From Mactra quadrangularis (taxonomy: Eukaryota > Mollusca > Bivalvia > Venerida > Mactridae), in contig CM046307.1 in the NCBI GenBank assembly GCA_025267735.1, forward strand, positions 55,857,395 to 55,921,394: DNA of 64,000 nucleotides, in the 5' to 3' direction. The notes under the pieces were generated by a model. It worked only from the letters and a program-made list of their open reading frames with translations. It did no database searches and was not told where the DNA came from. The position numbers and the translations under genes were made by a program. Below are positions 24,949 through 36,955 of this stretch, in pieces (the first letter of the stretch is position 1; each line of letters begins with the position of its first letter).

Positions 24949-27114
24949 AATTATGTCGTTATTTTTCCGATCAGAGTAAAATTGTCATTTCTTAATGGTT
25001 TCTTTTTTATACCTAGCATGTCATTGTACAATGACTAGGGGTGTTACAACTTGAATATATTGCATAGCAGTATTCAAGTGAATAAATAGCCACATTATAT
25101 ATAAACGTGGTTTGCATTTAGTACACAATAGTCGAATTGATATAGATTTAATAGAGCAATAAATGTAAATGGTATTTCTAAATTAAAATACGGAATTCAT
25201 TTAATAATATAGAAATTGTTACTTTAACAATAAATGTTATATGCGTCACCGTGTCCAATCAAATTGCAATAAAACGCTCTCTGAAATTAAATTATATTAT
25301 TTAATTTCAAATTTGTCGGTAATATATTAAAATTATAATCTGCATTTAGCCTGTCAAATCAGCGTGTCTAGTTAGCGCTGCAAGTTTGTGATAAATTTAA
25401 ACTAAAAATGTCTAACTCTTGCACTGCCTTTATTATTTTATAAGATTTACGAAATATGCATTTCTGTCCGTCTACTTTATATAAATCAAGTGGTATATAA
25501 TATACATAAAATTATATGTCTACATCTCAGACATGTTTTAAAATAAATTAAAATATATTATAAACATAAAGTATTCATATTCGTCCAATAAAAAACTGTA
25601 GTTTTACTTTAAAAGTGTAGTTTTTTTGAGAGCAACCAAAGTGACATACATTGCTATTTCTCGCATATCGTCCCATAATACGTCGCTTTAAATTTCATGA
25701 ATGAAAATTACATAAAAATTAGTCGATTACTATCTGTATATCTTAATTTATTGTTAAAACATTGTAATATTATATTTAATTATTAAGATTATCATCATAA
25801 TCAAGAATACTGATAAGCTTGGCGACTTTTTATTTATTGTTTTACACTTGAATAAATATAATAAAAACATTTTATGAAATTATTTATAACCTTGACTGAT
25901 ATCTTGATAATATATGTTGAATAATAAATTACGATATCACATTGCTTCCATGTTGGCATTTTGACTAATTCCACCGTGTATAAACGACATTGCTGCTGGC
26001 CTTTGTGTAAGCTTATAGATCCATTGTGCAAGGTTTTATGTGAGCACATGCTTCGGGTGTTCTGAATGTAAAATATCTAGATATCTATGAATGTCTCTGG
26101 GTTGCATCATTTATACAAATCTTGATGCACAGTTTTTGCAACTTTCTTCAACTTGTCTTAATATTTCCCAAAGAAATTCTAAAACAATGATTTTTGCTCA
26201 AGTAATATCATGTTCACATATACACAGATGGTAGTGCCGGATATGTACGAAGGAAAACGGTTCGAATGGTACCTTCTTTGCAGCAATCGGTACTTTATAA
26301 AGATACTACAATGTAAAAAAGGCACGGACTATTCCGGATTATATATAGCCACGATTTTTTCAGGTAGAAGCGTCATAATATTGTGGCATCGGTTCATTAT
26401 CCATGAATGTGTGACCATGGCAATTCTCATTGCGGAAATGAATTAAATTGAATTAAATAGCCCTGATTATATTGCAAATATGAAGCAAATTAGTTGAAAA
26501 ATATGACTCCCCGTGGTTTATTGGGCGTAGTCTTTTCTAATGTCTTCATGAGATAATCAGATAAATCGTAGCTTACTTTGAACAGTTTGAAACATAGATA
26601 ACTGAGAGATATAAAAGATAAAGCTTCTATTAATGTACAAGACATGAATTCTATACTACATAATATTAAGTCTATAAAATATTAGGGACTAAAATACCAG
26701 AGCATAATTTGATACATTAAAGTTTATGAAATCTCAAGAACTAGCATACTAGTGTTTAAATTAAACCATTAAGTTTTTCTTAATTTTAGGAGTCATGTAG
26801 ATTCAATCAGAGTGATGCTTAGTGCCATAGTAACAGTACTATTTAACTTCAATCATACTTGAAGTAAGGTTTGATGTTATATGACTGGAATTTTACTACT
26901 TGTGATTTAAGTTTCATATGTTCATACAAGACTTCGATTATCCAACCTTAAGTCGGTTAATAATATTTCGCTGCCTAGCGAGGTTTCTCAGTCAGGTGAA
27001 CAGTTACCATGGAATGTAGTCATTGGACACAAAAAATACGTAACTTTAGTCGAACAACTCTGAAAATCCTCCCAACTACTTCCGATTGTCTATGTCCAAA
27101 CTTCAAACCTGTCG
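24949..27114. other. PLPP intron 1, AT-rich
   Basis: No exon recognised; short open frames only. Confidence 0.4.
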
Positions 27115-27122
27115 GGAATTAC

Positions 27123-27235
27123 CACAGGCGGCCGGCACGGTCCCAAAGCAAAAACAATATAGTGTTACATGTAAAATATATATATATATATACATATAAA
27201 GTGTTTTTGCTTTGGGACCGTGCCGGCTGCCTGTG
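27123..27235. mobile_element. hAT-type MITE, copy 2 (113 bp)
   Basis: Ends CACAGGCGGCCGGCACGGTC and complement. The core contains a TA dinucleotide run that makes it longer than copy 1. The flanks GGAATTAC (27115-27122) and GGAATTTC (27236-27243) are an 8-bp target duplication with one change. Confidence 0.88.
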
Positions 27236-27243
27236 GGAATTTC

Positions 27244-28320
27244 CTTTTTACATTAGGTGTCCCCATGTTTAGAAGCGGACATTAGGAAATCCTCATTATA
27301 ATCTACCGCGGATGATTACATTAGGTCGCGTGGATAATTACTGCTATCAAAATAGTCCGCTTCATAAGTCTTATGTATCTGTATTGAGCACATGGTATTT
27401 TGATCCATGTTGAAACGCTATTCATTTTAAACAAAACATCACGTTATTATTTTATATAACTTCGAGACGTAATCTGAAACTTGTGTATGAAAAGTTAAGT
27501 AAAATAATAATAATCATAATTTCATTGAAGACACAAATATTAATAAAAACGTAAATACATTGTAGGGTAAAAATGGTATAAATAAGAGTATTACCCTACC
27601 AATATTAATTCAAAGGGAAATTTTGAGATATATTAAAGGGGATGTTACCTACCATTCAGAATACGTTTTATTTGAAAGAAAAAACTCCCGATTTGAAATA
27701 TAAGTTGAATAGATGTTCGAGTATACTGTTTATCTTTTCAATTGATACATATAATGTTAAGTAGGTAAAACCACTTAATGTATATTTTATGTATCAATGG
27801 TTAATAGAAAAATGATTATATGTCATTAAAGCCGCTTGTTTATAAGTTTAAACTGAAGTATTAACTTTTTTGAACACTCAAAAATTTGCCCTCATAAATG
27901 TTGGAAGCAGTAAAGCAGGGTTCTGATAATAACAAGTTGGGCACTAATTAACATAAACCTTTAAAAGATGGTAATTTTAAGATATAAAAACCTATCCCAT
28001 AAGTAACGATATAAATGTATTTCTGTGCGTTATTTTTGTGATTGAATTTAATAATTCTCACAAATATAAAAGACAGATTAAAATATATTTCTCAAAATAT
28101 TTTTAGAATTCATTTTCTTAACATATTGACAGTCACTGACTAGTAATTCTAAAATATAAAAAATAAAATAAAAAATCTATAAGCAAGTACCTTTAACGTT
28201 ACATAATCATTATATTTGCCGAAGCTGATGATATTCATTTTTAATATATCATTAGCATCTCTCTAATGATACATACTTAGTAATGAGATAAAACTAGATC
28301 GCCTAAGTTAGCATCTGACC
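27244..28320. other. PLPP intron 1, AT-rich
   Basis: No feature recognised. Confidence 0.4.
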
Positions 28321-28327
28321 ACAGAAG

Positions 28328-28406
28328 CTGTATCGTAGTTTGAAAAAAAAACTTCTCAGAATAAACTTTTTATTATAAGAAGGGAATTTTTCAAACTACG
28401 ATACAG
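28328..28406. repeat. Hairpin element
   Basis: CTGTATCGTAGTTTGAAAAA at 28328 and its complement ending at 28406 form a perfect stem around a 38-base centre that itself contains ACTTCT and AGAAG. It is probably a very small MITE; no clear target duplication was seen. Confidence 0.7.
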
Positions 28407-28474
28407 AATGTCAAGCTCCTGTGATCCGACTGCCGCGATTTCGGTTCGATTCACAGTGGAACAGTAACAGCTCA

Positions 28475-28752
28475 CAGAGGCGGATCCAGGATTTTTTTCT
28501 AGGGGATGGGGGGGGGTGCCGAACTTTTATAGGGGGGTCCAAACTTTTTTAGGGGGGTCCGAACCTCGAACCACATTATACACATTTTGCAGTAGAAATG
28601 CAACATATTGATAATAAAAACTACATAACTATTAAATCTATGTTAAGCAACGAAAAAAAATGCTTCATGCTACTTAAAAATGACTTACATGCAAGAATTA
28701 CACTAATGAGCAGGTACATTTTCCAAATTCTAGGGGGGTCCGGACGCCCCTG
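28475..28752. mobile_element. hAT-like short element (CGGATCCAGG family), copy 1
   Basis: The left end CAGAGGCGGATCCAGG and right end GGACGCCCCTG with adjoining AGGGGGGTCC runs are typical of a widespread class of non-autonomous elements. The core word CATGCTACTTAAAAATGACT recurs in inverted orientation in the copy at 59782-60071. No target duplication was found. Confidence 0.6.
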
Positions 28753-29236
28753 ATCTGTAGCGCAAGTTGGTAGCGCGCCGAGATTGCATAATTAGAGTTC
28801 CGAACTTACATCGATTAAATTAAGTTTAACTATAGTTTCTTATCAGCGATAAGTAAGGTATGCCACTCAGTGCAAACGTATAATTATAATTGCGGTCAAG
28901 TTCTTTTTGGACATTTTCAGTCATTTTGATGGATGTATCCGAAGTTTGCTGACACTGTTTAAATGTTAAATCTGACAAATTTAGTGTTGAAGACTTGACA
29001 AGTGTGTTAGACAAATAATAAAGACATACGATTATTTTGTAATAAACGTTTAATTTCACTAAATCTGATACTTGTTTATAAAATAATTAAAACGTTTAAT
29101 ATAGTATCATTAAGAATAACATTCTTAGGCGTCCATGATCGAGTTACAAAATTCTTTTGTTGAATGGAATATTTCGTGGCATGCTAACGTAGTAACAAGT
29201 TGGACTTTATTATCTCGCTTAAATACCTACACAATG

Positions 29237-29470
29237 CCCGTCCGGCTAACCTAGTCTACTCAGTCACTCAAGTCTACTTATCGAGGGGTCGTTGGTTCGA
29301 TTACTAGACGGAGCATACTTTCGTGGAGCTTGGTCATGAAATAATTTCTCTGACCATTCCCCCTCCTACCACTGATTCTAAATCATGTAGGACAGCTTTC
29401 AGTAACTGGCTTACGTATGCGCCTAGTAACTGGTTAACAACCAAATCCAGAGATTCAGTTTTTGTTTAGA
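29237..29470 (+). mobile_element. tRNA-derived SINE, copy lacking the 3' domain
   Basis: The head GCCCGTCCGGCTAACCTAGT and the B-box region ATCGAGGGGTCGTTGGTTCG are tRNA-like. The body CATACTTTCGTGGAG and GGTCATGAAAT matches the SINE at 50355-50639. The match ends before the shared 3' domain of that copy, so this one is 3' truncated or diverged. Confidence 0.65.
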
Positions 29471-29700
29471 TATATTAAAGATTAGGAATATGGATAATTG
29501 CTCCATAAATATATTAACTAAGTATCATAACATGTGGAATTATGCATAATAATTGCTGTAGTGTTATAATTAACTGTAGTTAACCTATTTTGTATAATCC
29601 ACAAAAAGCAATATATGCAGGTGCTTTCAATTTCTTACATTTCATGTAGCAAAAATACGTAATTTACTATACAGAAATCCACAACAGATAAATATACATA

Positions 29701-30067
29701 CAGTACCCACCAAAAGTTTGGAAACAAAGGTTTAATAAAATATTAAATTTCATTGATTGTTTGTATGGTAAAAACATTATTTTGATATATTTATTATGCT
29801 TGATGATTAAATGAAAACGAATTTCTTGAAAATATCACATTTATAAGATTCAGCATCAGATATCCGAAAGCCTCCAAAACCCAATTCAATGCAGTTTGTT
29901 TCTTTAATATATATTTTAAGCTACTTTGGTTGTCTCAACTACTAAAGTACCATAACGAATAAATTTATATAATCAAAACTAAGAAGCATATTGAATGAAA
30001 TGGTAATCAAATTTTCGATAAGTAGGTTTATAAAGTGAAAATGTCTCCAAACTTTTGGTGGGTATTG
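29701..30067. mobile_element. Tc1/mariner-type MITE (367 bp)
   Basis: The left end CAGTACCCACCAAAAGTTTG and the reverse complement of the right end CAATACCCACCAAAAGTTTG match with one difference and continue with GGA. TA flanks both sides (29699-29700 and 30068-30069). No transposase frame is present. Confidence 0.85.
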
Positions 30068-30570
30068 TAGTTTGATATATGGATACAAAGTTTACATTGA
30101 TGTGTCAGCGCAAAACTAGTTTAAGTAAAGGAGAACGTAGAATAGTTTATATTGATATTGATATAATTATTAATCTCATTGAAACGCGACGGGAAGCAAC
30201 CGTGTTTTGTTATGTCCAGATCGAGTTTTCTCCCTTGCATATACATTTCTACGAGTAGATTACTATTTGTATAGATTTCAATTGAATGCCTTATGGGAAA
30301 GTATGAGAGGGAAACACTAAGTAATTTGAATGTGTTAAAAAATTTCAGATATTGATAATACAGAACATGCCATCTTAAAGTGACAGGCATTAAAATCAAA
30401 TTTGATTTAATAGACATGGTAATCGAAGAAGTTTTTAAACTGGAAAACTAGTATTCTATTTGTAATACAAATTGTGAAACTTTTCCATCGGACGATTGTT
30501 ATTTTGACGTAATGTCTTACACATAGCCAAGCGTTTGTCATCTTTTGGTTAAGCATTTTATGTCTCTGAT

Positions 30571-30936
30571 CGTTCCTAAACACCACGTCATTCCTTTTTC
30601 AACTTCAAGTTGCCTTAGTAAAAAGTCACTTTTTCAACCAAAATGAGTAACTCAAAGCAAATTGAATTATGATCTAAAGCTAAATTTAAAGTAAATTTGA
30701 AAGGGTGTTAAATTCTATTAAACTGTTTTAATACTTAGATGTGAGGGGAAAATCAGTGTAGTGCGCCATGATAGTGCGACCTTATGCACGACTCATGCAG
30801 GTTGTTCGTCTTCTCATGAAGACAAACGGTAAACAACAGCGAGTGAACAACTCTCAGCTAAACATCAATGACTCTGGTAGTCATGTCTTATTTTCCTTCT
30901 CTATATGAAAAAGGAATGACGTGGTGTTTAGGAACG
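30571..30936. repeat. Long-armed inverted repeat
   Basis: CGTTCCTAAACACCACGTCA followed by TTCCTTTTTCA at 30571-30601 recurs as a perfect reverse complement at 30906-30936, enclosing about 300 bp. A transposon origin is likely but no target duplication was identified. Confidence 0.75.
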
Positions 30937-31540
30937 ACTGGAGCCATTCTACTGTACAAAGAAGTTTTGAAGCAGTAATATTGAAAATACATCTCTTAAC
31001 ACAACAACAGACTTTTGCAAGTAAATTTGAAATATCAACATCATTTAACTTGGTCTGTAAAAAAGCAGCTTGACACGCAGTGCTTGTAAACACTCATTTG
31101 CAGTAAATCTACTTTTATTACCTAACACTTGACTGTTCTGTATATAGAAGATATAATGATTATTTTTGTAAGTTTACTCGCGATGAATTAAATTTACATT
31201 TTAAGACATCTGAAATTTCACATGAAGTGTCACTATAAGGCGTGTTATGATTTCTTGAATCATTCCTGCACTCGCTAGAAAACAGAGAACCATTACTGAA
31301 GTCTGAACATATGGAAAATGATCGTACGTGCTTCCACGATATACACCAAGCAATCCATAAATATTATCAGCATTTCATAGTTAGATCTGATACTCGATTT
31401 TTGTATAATGACACCAAAAAAAAAACATCTTGGATTTAAATTGTCCACATTCAATATACTTGCACTGGTACTCTCCTTTGCATTCCTCAAAAGTTTCACA
31501 CGTTCACTTATTCACTGAGCTGCGATGGGAGCATTTTAAC

Positions 31541-33004
31541 TAGTGATGGCAATCGGTTGGAAAATCCACAATCGATTAATCGGAGAAATCGGTTGGGCGC
31601 AACCGACTGACTTTCCGATTATAATAGGTTGGATGCCAAAATCTATATAGCTAAATTCTGGTCATTGTCTTACATAACCATGCAAAATATACATCTACTT
31701 CAATGATTTGATATTGTCTATCGTTATTTAATATTTAATTGCCTTGCTTCTTAGCTTTATGTAAACATTATGGCACCAGTTCACTCATCTGAGTGAAAAA
31801 ACTAACAAAATAAACTGTATTTTACATGTCTTTAAGTTTATTTGTGTCAATGGATTGTCCCAGAGGGATATCATCATGCAATCTTAGCTTTAGTTGCTTT
31901 ACAGCACTAGCCCGGTTAGGCTACCAGGTAGCAATTCTCACTAGCTCGATTTTGAAAAGAGAAATGTCCTTAGTATATTATTTTTGTACATCTAAGGCAT
32001 CAAACAATATATTTAATCTGTTTTTTTCATATTTCTGGGAAATGTCATTCAAAATTTTAGTCACATTATCTACTATAGCTTTATGCAATTGTGTTCACTG
32101 TTCAAAGTAATCAGCAACTTATGATATAATGAAATCAACTAATAGGGCATTACATAATTCACAAATGAGGAGAATACTAGTATTTCAGGTTCTGATCAAT
32201 TTAAACAAATAACATATTTTTACTAAACAATGTTTATAAATTCGTTTAAATAGGTCTATTTTCCCACAATGAAAAAAAATATTTGAAAAAAATCCATAAC
32301 GTGCCGTGTACGAAAATTATTGGGGACGAATGTTTTACATTTACTATGACGTTTTTAATACTTCAAATTACAGTTGTATGTTCTCAACCATAACATCATT
32401 ATTAAGAAATCATCATGAAATGAACAGCTTTCATTCTCTATGCTTTATGGCAGCTAGTTTTTGTTAAAATGGTAAAAACGCGGTCCGTGAGAAATTCGTT
32501 AATGCAATGACCTTGACCAAAAGTTAAGCTTTGTCATTTAGAAGCGGTAAGACAAAAAAGTTTGTTTGTCAACAATCACCTTTAATTTGATTGCAAAACG
32601 AAACCATAAATGTGTAATAGAGTGATTACGCAAAACTCTCAGATAAAAGTTTAACAAGTTAACGTAAAAGTGCGTTCGAGTACATCTTTTTCGGATACAA
32701 ACATGATTCGGATACGAAAACAGGACTCGCCCAATCTGGCTACTGACTGTGGTTTTCGCTCGCCCATCGACGATGTCACTCGTCTTGGGCGTCGGGCACG
32801 TGGGTTAAGTCGAAGAAAAGTTGTTCTTGAACACATTTTCTGCCGAATCCGCCATTATAGTGCGCACACGAAAATAAATTATCTCCCTTGGGTACGGGCT
32901 AGTTTTTCGCGACGTCGCCGTCCAGAGAAATCGTAATCGATTAATCGTCGCTCAAATTTTTCTAACCGATTTCGGCGACGTCGGCGATAATCGGAACAAC
33001 ACTA
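31541..33004. mobile_element. Non-autonomous hAT element with perfect 8-bp target duplication
   Basis: The ends are TAGTGATGGCAATCGG and, reversed, TAGTGTTGTTCCGATT. ATCGATTAATCG lies just inside both ends in opposite orientation. ATTTTAAC flanks both sides (31533-31540 and 33005-33012), a perfect 8-bp target duplication. Length is about 1.46 kb. No hAT transposase with its usual DDE residues or hATC dimerisation block was recognised. The right third (about 32640-32940) is richer in CpG and stays open on both strands, but has no known motif. Confidence 0.8.
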
Positions 33005-33352
33005 ATTTTAACTGGATGCCGAATATTTTAACGTCGTCTGACTCAATCGCGTAAAAAGGGGGAAGTAACTACACTCTATCTGCGCTCAATATCTATTTGC
33101 AATATATTGATTATTTTCATTCAACAGTCAATGACGCATACATCAACCTCGCTGACTTAAATATTCATTGCAGTATTTCTGTACAGACTATCAATATTTG
33201 AGTATTTAAATCAGCAATGTTTATGTACAGTTTTACAGTTTATTTAAAAGATATTAGGCCATTGGTATATGAATCAATATACATGTACATAAATACATGT
33301 AGATACATCAGATACATATAATTAATGCGCTACTAAAACATACATTTACACT

Positions 33353-33678
33353 CAGGCGCGCATTTGCCATTACGCACTTTACGCAAGTGCGAAACCTTGA
33401 TTCCAGAAATCGAAAATCTAAAAGTGCCAAAAACCATGAGAAATTGGATGGCCAACCCGGTTAGACATTATTTGACTTGACTGTGATAACTTTACTCCAT
33501 GAAAATGTCATATAAAAGTAGTCATACAAAACAATACACAAATTAATCACTATGGTTCTTTAAGCACATTGAAACTTCTGAAACGAACAGTAATTGTCGT
33601 AAAATACCGGGGAAGGGGCATGCCCCCGGACCCCTAGCAATTGTGCGTTACCTCCAAAACGGTCTTGATATGCGTCTG
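33353..33678. mobile_element. Short element with 9-bp flanking duplication
   Basis: The segment starts CAGGCGCGCATTTGCC and ends ATATGCGTCTG; ATTTACACT occurs immediately outside both ends (33344-33352 and 33679-33687). The core contains GGGGCATGCCCCCGGACCCC. The terminal inverted repeats are short and imperfect. Nine bases would suit a MULE; eight plus a chance match would suit a hAT element. Confidence 0.55.
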
Positions 33679-34310
33679 ATTTACACTGGGTCATTTTATT
33701 TCTAAGCATTCCCTTACCGTACCTAATTCACATAGTGAGAGGGGGAAATAACTCTAGTCTTCCTGCGCTCTGTAAAAACTGAAATGAATAAAGTAAATCT
33801 ATTTGTCTAGTTACATAGAAATTTGATTGACATAAACTGCTAGTAGGCTGAAAAATAAATCCTTGTAACATTCTGTATGTCTTATGTTGCCGTCCTAACT
33901 GCTCGACTTCAAATAAACTTCTGTCAAGATTTGTTGATTCTTTTCCAACAAATATTTATATGATAAATGACGTTCTGTCATTAGATTGCACTCGTCGTTT
34001 TACAACCATACTTTTACTAACATCAAACATGTCAGAATACATCTATTTACAATGTTAGATCATCTATCTTACTGTTTATTTTTAAACAATATAACACCGT
34101 ATCTTGTCAAATCAAAGGGAAATATCGTTTGAGTCAGTGAGCTTGATGCACAACTTGTACATTGTGTGCATTGCGTTGGTGAGAAAAGAAATCGTTCTGG
34201 TACTCAAGTTTTTCTGCTTAATAGGTTTGGTATGTTTATCGTTGTTTTTATTGTCTGCTTGATGGTGTTAGAGAAAGCGGTACAAGACTTACGATTATAT
34301 ACTAGTCACA

Positions 34311-34400
34311 ATGGCGGCGATAGGATTATCTGATTTAAAGCCACAATATGAAGATATATTTATCAATAATAGACTTGAAAAACTTCCATACAAGCATTAG
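34311..34400 (+). CDS. Short open frame starting ATGGCGGCG, unrecognised
   Basis: CACAATGGCGGCGATAGG looks like a strong animal start context, and the frame encodes 29 residues beginning MAAIGLSDLKPQYEDIF before TAG. No donor in usable phase was found before the stop, so it does not fit as a fourth PLPP first exon. It might be a gene fragment or chance. Confidence 0.15.
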   Translation: MAAIGLSDLKPQYEDIFINNRLEKLPYKH

Positions 34401-35409
34401 GTTATCAGAATATAAAATGCACTAGAAAAACAATAACCTTTTTCAACCACCCTTCTTTCTAAATTTGAATTTGACATAGTTTTTATTTCTTTAAAAATTG
34501 GGATACTTATATAAGAGTACGCTATATTAATTATTACGCTAATGTTCAATATACCTGATTCAAAATAGCTTTTAAGCTTTATTTTATAATTTTGATCAGT
34601 TTTCTTTCTATAACCAGACTTCATCCTAAACATACTGTGATAAAAACTATTGTTTCAAGTATCGGCAATAAGAGGGGTTTTAAGAGTGATGTCTTGGTTT
34701 AGATTTAGTGTTGTTGTTTTGTATGCTTACTGTATGAACAAAGAGAGTTACAATGTATGTCTTTTTCGTCTTCTTTCTTGGTTTTATACAAACTTTACTG
34801 CCTTTATTTATAAAGTGTCAAGTACTTGCCTATGGTACACAAAAGATAACATATTCTGTTGATGTTGATGTAAGTCCAATTCCATGTGATGTCATATGTG
34901 TTCCTGTCTGTACCAGATTTAAAACGGTACAATCTCTTTTTAACAACACCCACTGGGAGGGACTACAATAAGATGCTGTTTAAAGGTTGTTGTTCTGCAG
35001 AGGTTAAATTTAATTGAAATTACACCAAAGGTAAATATCAAAAGCTGTTGTTGTGCTGAGGATTTGTTCTGTTGAGGGCTGCTCTGCCTGAAGAGACTAT
35101 GCTGTATATGCATTTTACAGGGATTTACAGCTTTTCAGTAAAATGTGCAGTAGCTGTCAGTTTTCTTACTCACTGTTTCTGGAAATTTAAATTTGTCCAA
35201 AACCTGGTTAGGTGAGCGCACCTTGTAAAAATACGAAGCAAAAACTGCCGATTACAGCATAAAAACAAATATATACTTACCACTTTGTATAAACAATTAT
35301 TAATCTTTTTGTAAAATGTCGCTGGTTGAATTATTGTTTGTTGATAACATTTGAGATTGTTTTAAATTTTCATGTTCGATTCATTTTGGTTTGAGCAATT
35401 TTAATACGC
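34401..35409. other. PLPP intron 1, no feature seen
   Basis: Two overlapping open frames near 34650-34971 show no motif; nothing else is recognised. Confidence 0.35.
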
Positions 35410-35653
35410 GTTCTGTTCTGTTCTGTTCTGTTCTGTTCTGTTCCATTCATTTCGTCTTGTCTCGTCCCATCTCCATTCGGAAAACCACTCGGGTGATTCC
35501 GTAAGCAATCGCCGATGTGTTCCGAATATCCCATCTTTTTTCTCATCCCGTTCCGTCATATTCTGGTCCATCACATTCCAACTTGTTCCGCTCTCGTCCG
35601 CACCGTTCCTATTTGTCCCGTCCCGTTCTGTTCTGTTCTATACTGTTCTGGGC
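35410..35653 (+). repeat. GTTCT pentamer microsatellite with decayed flank
   Basis: Six pure TTCTG units at 35410-35442 are followed by 200 bp of degenerate pentamers (GTCCC, GTTCC, CATTC) that return to pure TTCTG units near 35630. It appears to be one old array with intact ends. Confidence 0.85.
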
Positions 35654-36433
35654 TGTAAGTTTTATCATGACACACTAGTTACGACTGGTTGTACAGTATT
35701 ATATTATGTCCTATAATTGTTATTGGTCTGAACCATTAATAAAGTTAAAACCTTCCCAGGCTAAACTATTAATTAAATGAAAATCGCTGTTGGTTCAAAC
35801 CATAAATCATGTTTATTTGTGTTGTCGTTGAGTTATACCATTAATTTAGTTAAATGTTGTATGTAAAGAAACGTTTATTGTTTAATGAAAATGCGCAATC
35901 ATGGTGCTTTATTTATTTTATTGTAGAAGATTGTTCCATAATTGTTTCCTCTACTGAATAGTTAACTCTTAAAATACTGTTAATATTATAAATTAAATTA
36001 AATTCAAGATTATACAGGACTATCTTACTAATTTATTGTCTTCTAACCATTAACACAGTTTCTGTTTTCTATCATTGATGCCAAATTACAATGTCTGATT
36101 TGGCTTATCATGCAATAAAAACTGAAGATTTTTGCTGATTTTATAAATCAGTTTCTATAGCATCCCTCATAAATATGAAATAAATTATTGTGATTTATTT
36201 GCATTGAATTGCATGGATGCTTCAATATAGTGGTGCACAGAGGGCGTGGTTTCTAGAAAAAAGCCTCTTGTAGTACAACATGCCTTACTCCAAGCACATA
36301 CGTCATCAAAGTGGCTTAAATCTATTTTTACTCGAATATGTCATGTATCATTTAACATAAAATTCACCATTCGGAACCCCAGCCATTCGCTATGAATAAC
36401 CTCGGACATATTTAGGTGCCATTTTGAAAGTAC

Positions 36434-36520
36434 CGGTGTTGAAGTAAACAAATACACGATCGTTTAGGCGATGAGCGATGTTTCGTTTTTAGTCCGTGAA
36501 TTTGAAATATCACAGTTCAA
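36434..36520 (+). repeat. Partial copy of the inverted-repeat element at 61334
   Basis: GTGTTGAAGTAAACAAATAC followed by ACGATCGTTTAGGCGATGAG and CGATGTTTCGTTTTTAGTCC matches one arm of the element at 61334-61583, in inverted orientation to its right arm. Confidence 0.6.
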
Positions 36521-36779
36521 AAATATCGCTGAACAATATTTGGTTCAATAGATCTATGCCTTTTTCAAACGAGGGTCATGTTCAGGTGACTTTTTTCATC
36601 ATAATATTAATGACGAAATTGTTATGATACGTAACTTGTTTACATCGTCTACGTCACGTAATTTGAAATGAGCCGTCCAATCGCAGACCGTGAATAATAC
36701 CGCTCTTAAATTAGCTTGCCAACTTGGTCTAAAAATGGAAATTATGAAATCAAATTGTTATTAATAGTGTTTCTTCTAG

Positions 36780-36947
36780 ATGAAAGCTACGCATTGATTG
36801 GTCGACACAAAGTTCATCTCGACGTGACCTTCCACGGAGACAGTAGAGATCCTGTTCGACAATGCTCTACAAGATATCTGTTTACGGAGATTGAATCAGT
36901 CATTTTAAGCTTCATAGACCGTTTAAATGCATTCACTTTAAACTCAG
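36780..36947 (+). CDS. Exon-like segment in PLPP intron 1, unrecognised
   Basis: A 168-nt open segment, less AT-rich than its surroundings, lies between TTTCTTCTAG and CTCAG|GTATCT. If spliced it would enter in phase 1 and leave in phase 1, exactly the phase between PLPP exons 1 and 2. It encodes 56 residues including HKVHLDVTFHGDSRDPVRQC. I recognise no domain, and inclusion would split membrane segment 1, so a role in the main PLPP product is doubtful. It may be a cryptic exon or a piece of an unrecognised mobile element. Confidence 0.25.
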
Positions 36948-36955
36948 GTATCTGA

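Noticed and set aside
24747..24950. 67-codon minus-strand open frame
   Set aside because: It is produced by reading through the hairpin MITE and its flank.
32651..32936. Overlapping open frames of opposite strand rich in Arg and Ser
   Set aside because: They lie within a hAT element, have no motif, and being open on both strands reflects base composition.
34311..34400. A fourth PLPP first exon
   Set aside because: The start context is good, but no donor in phase 1 precedes the stop and the residues do not resemble the start of membrane segment 1.
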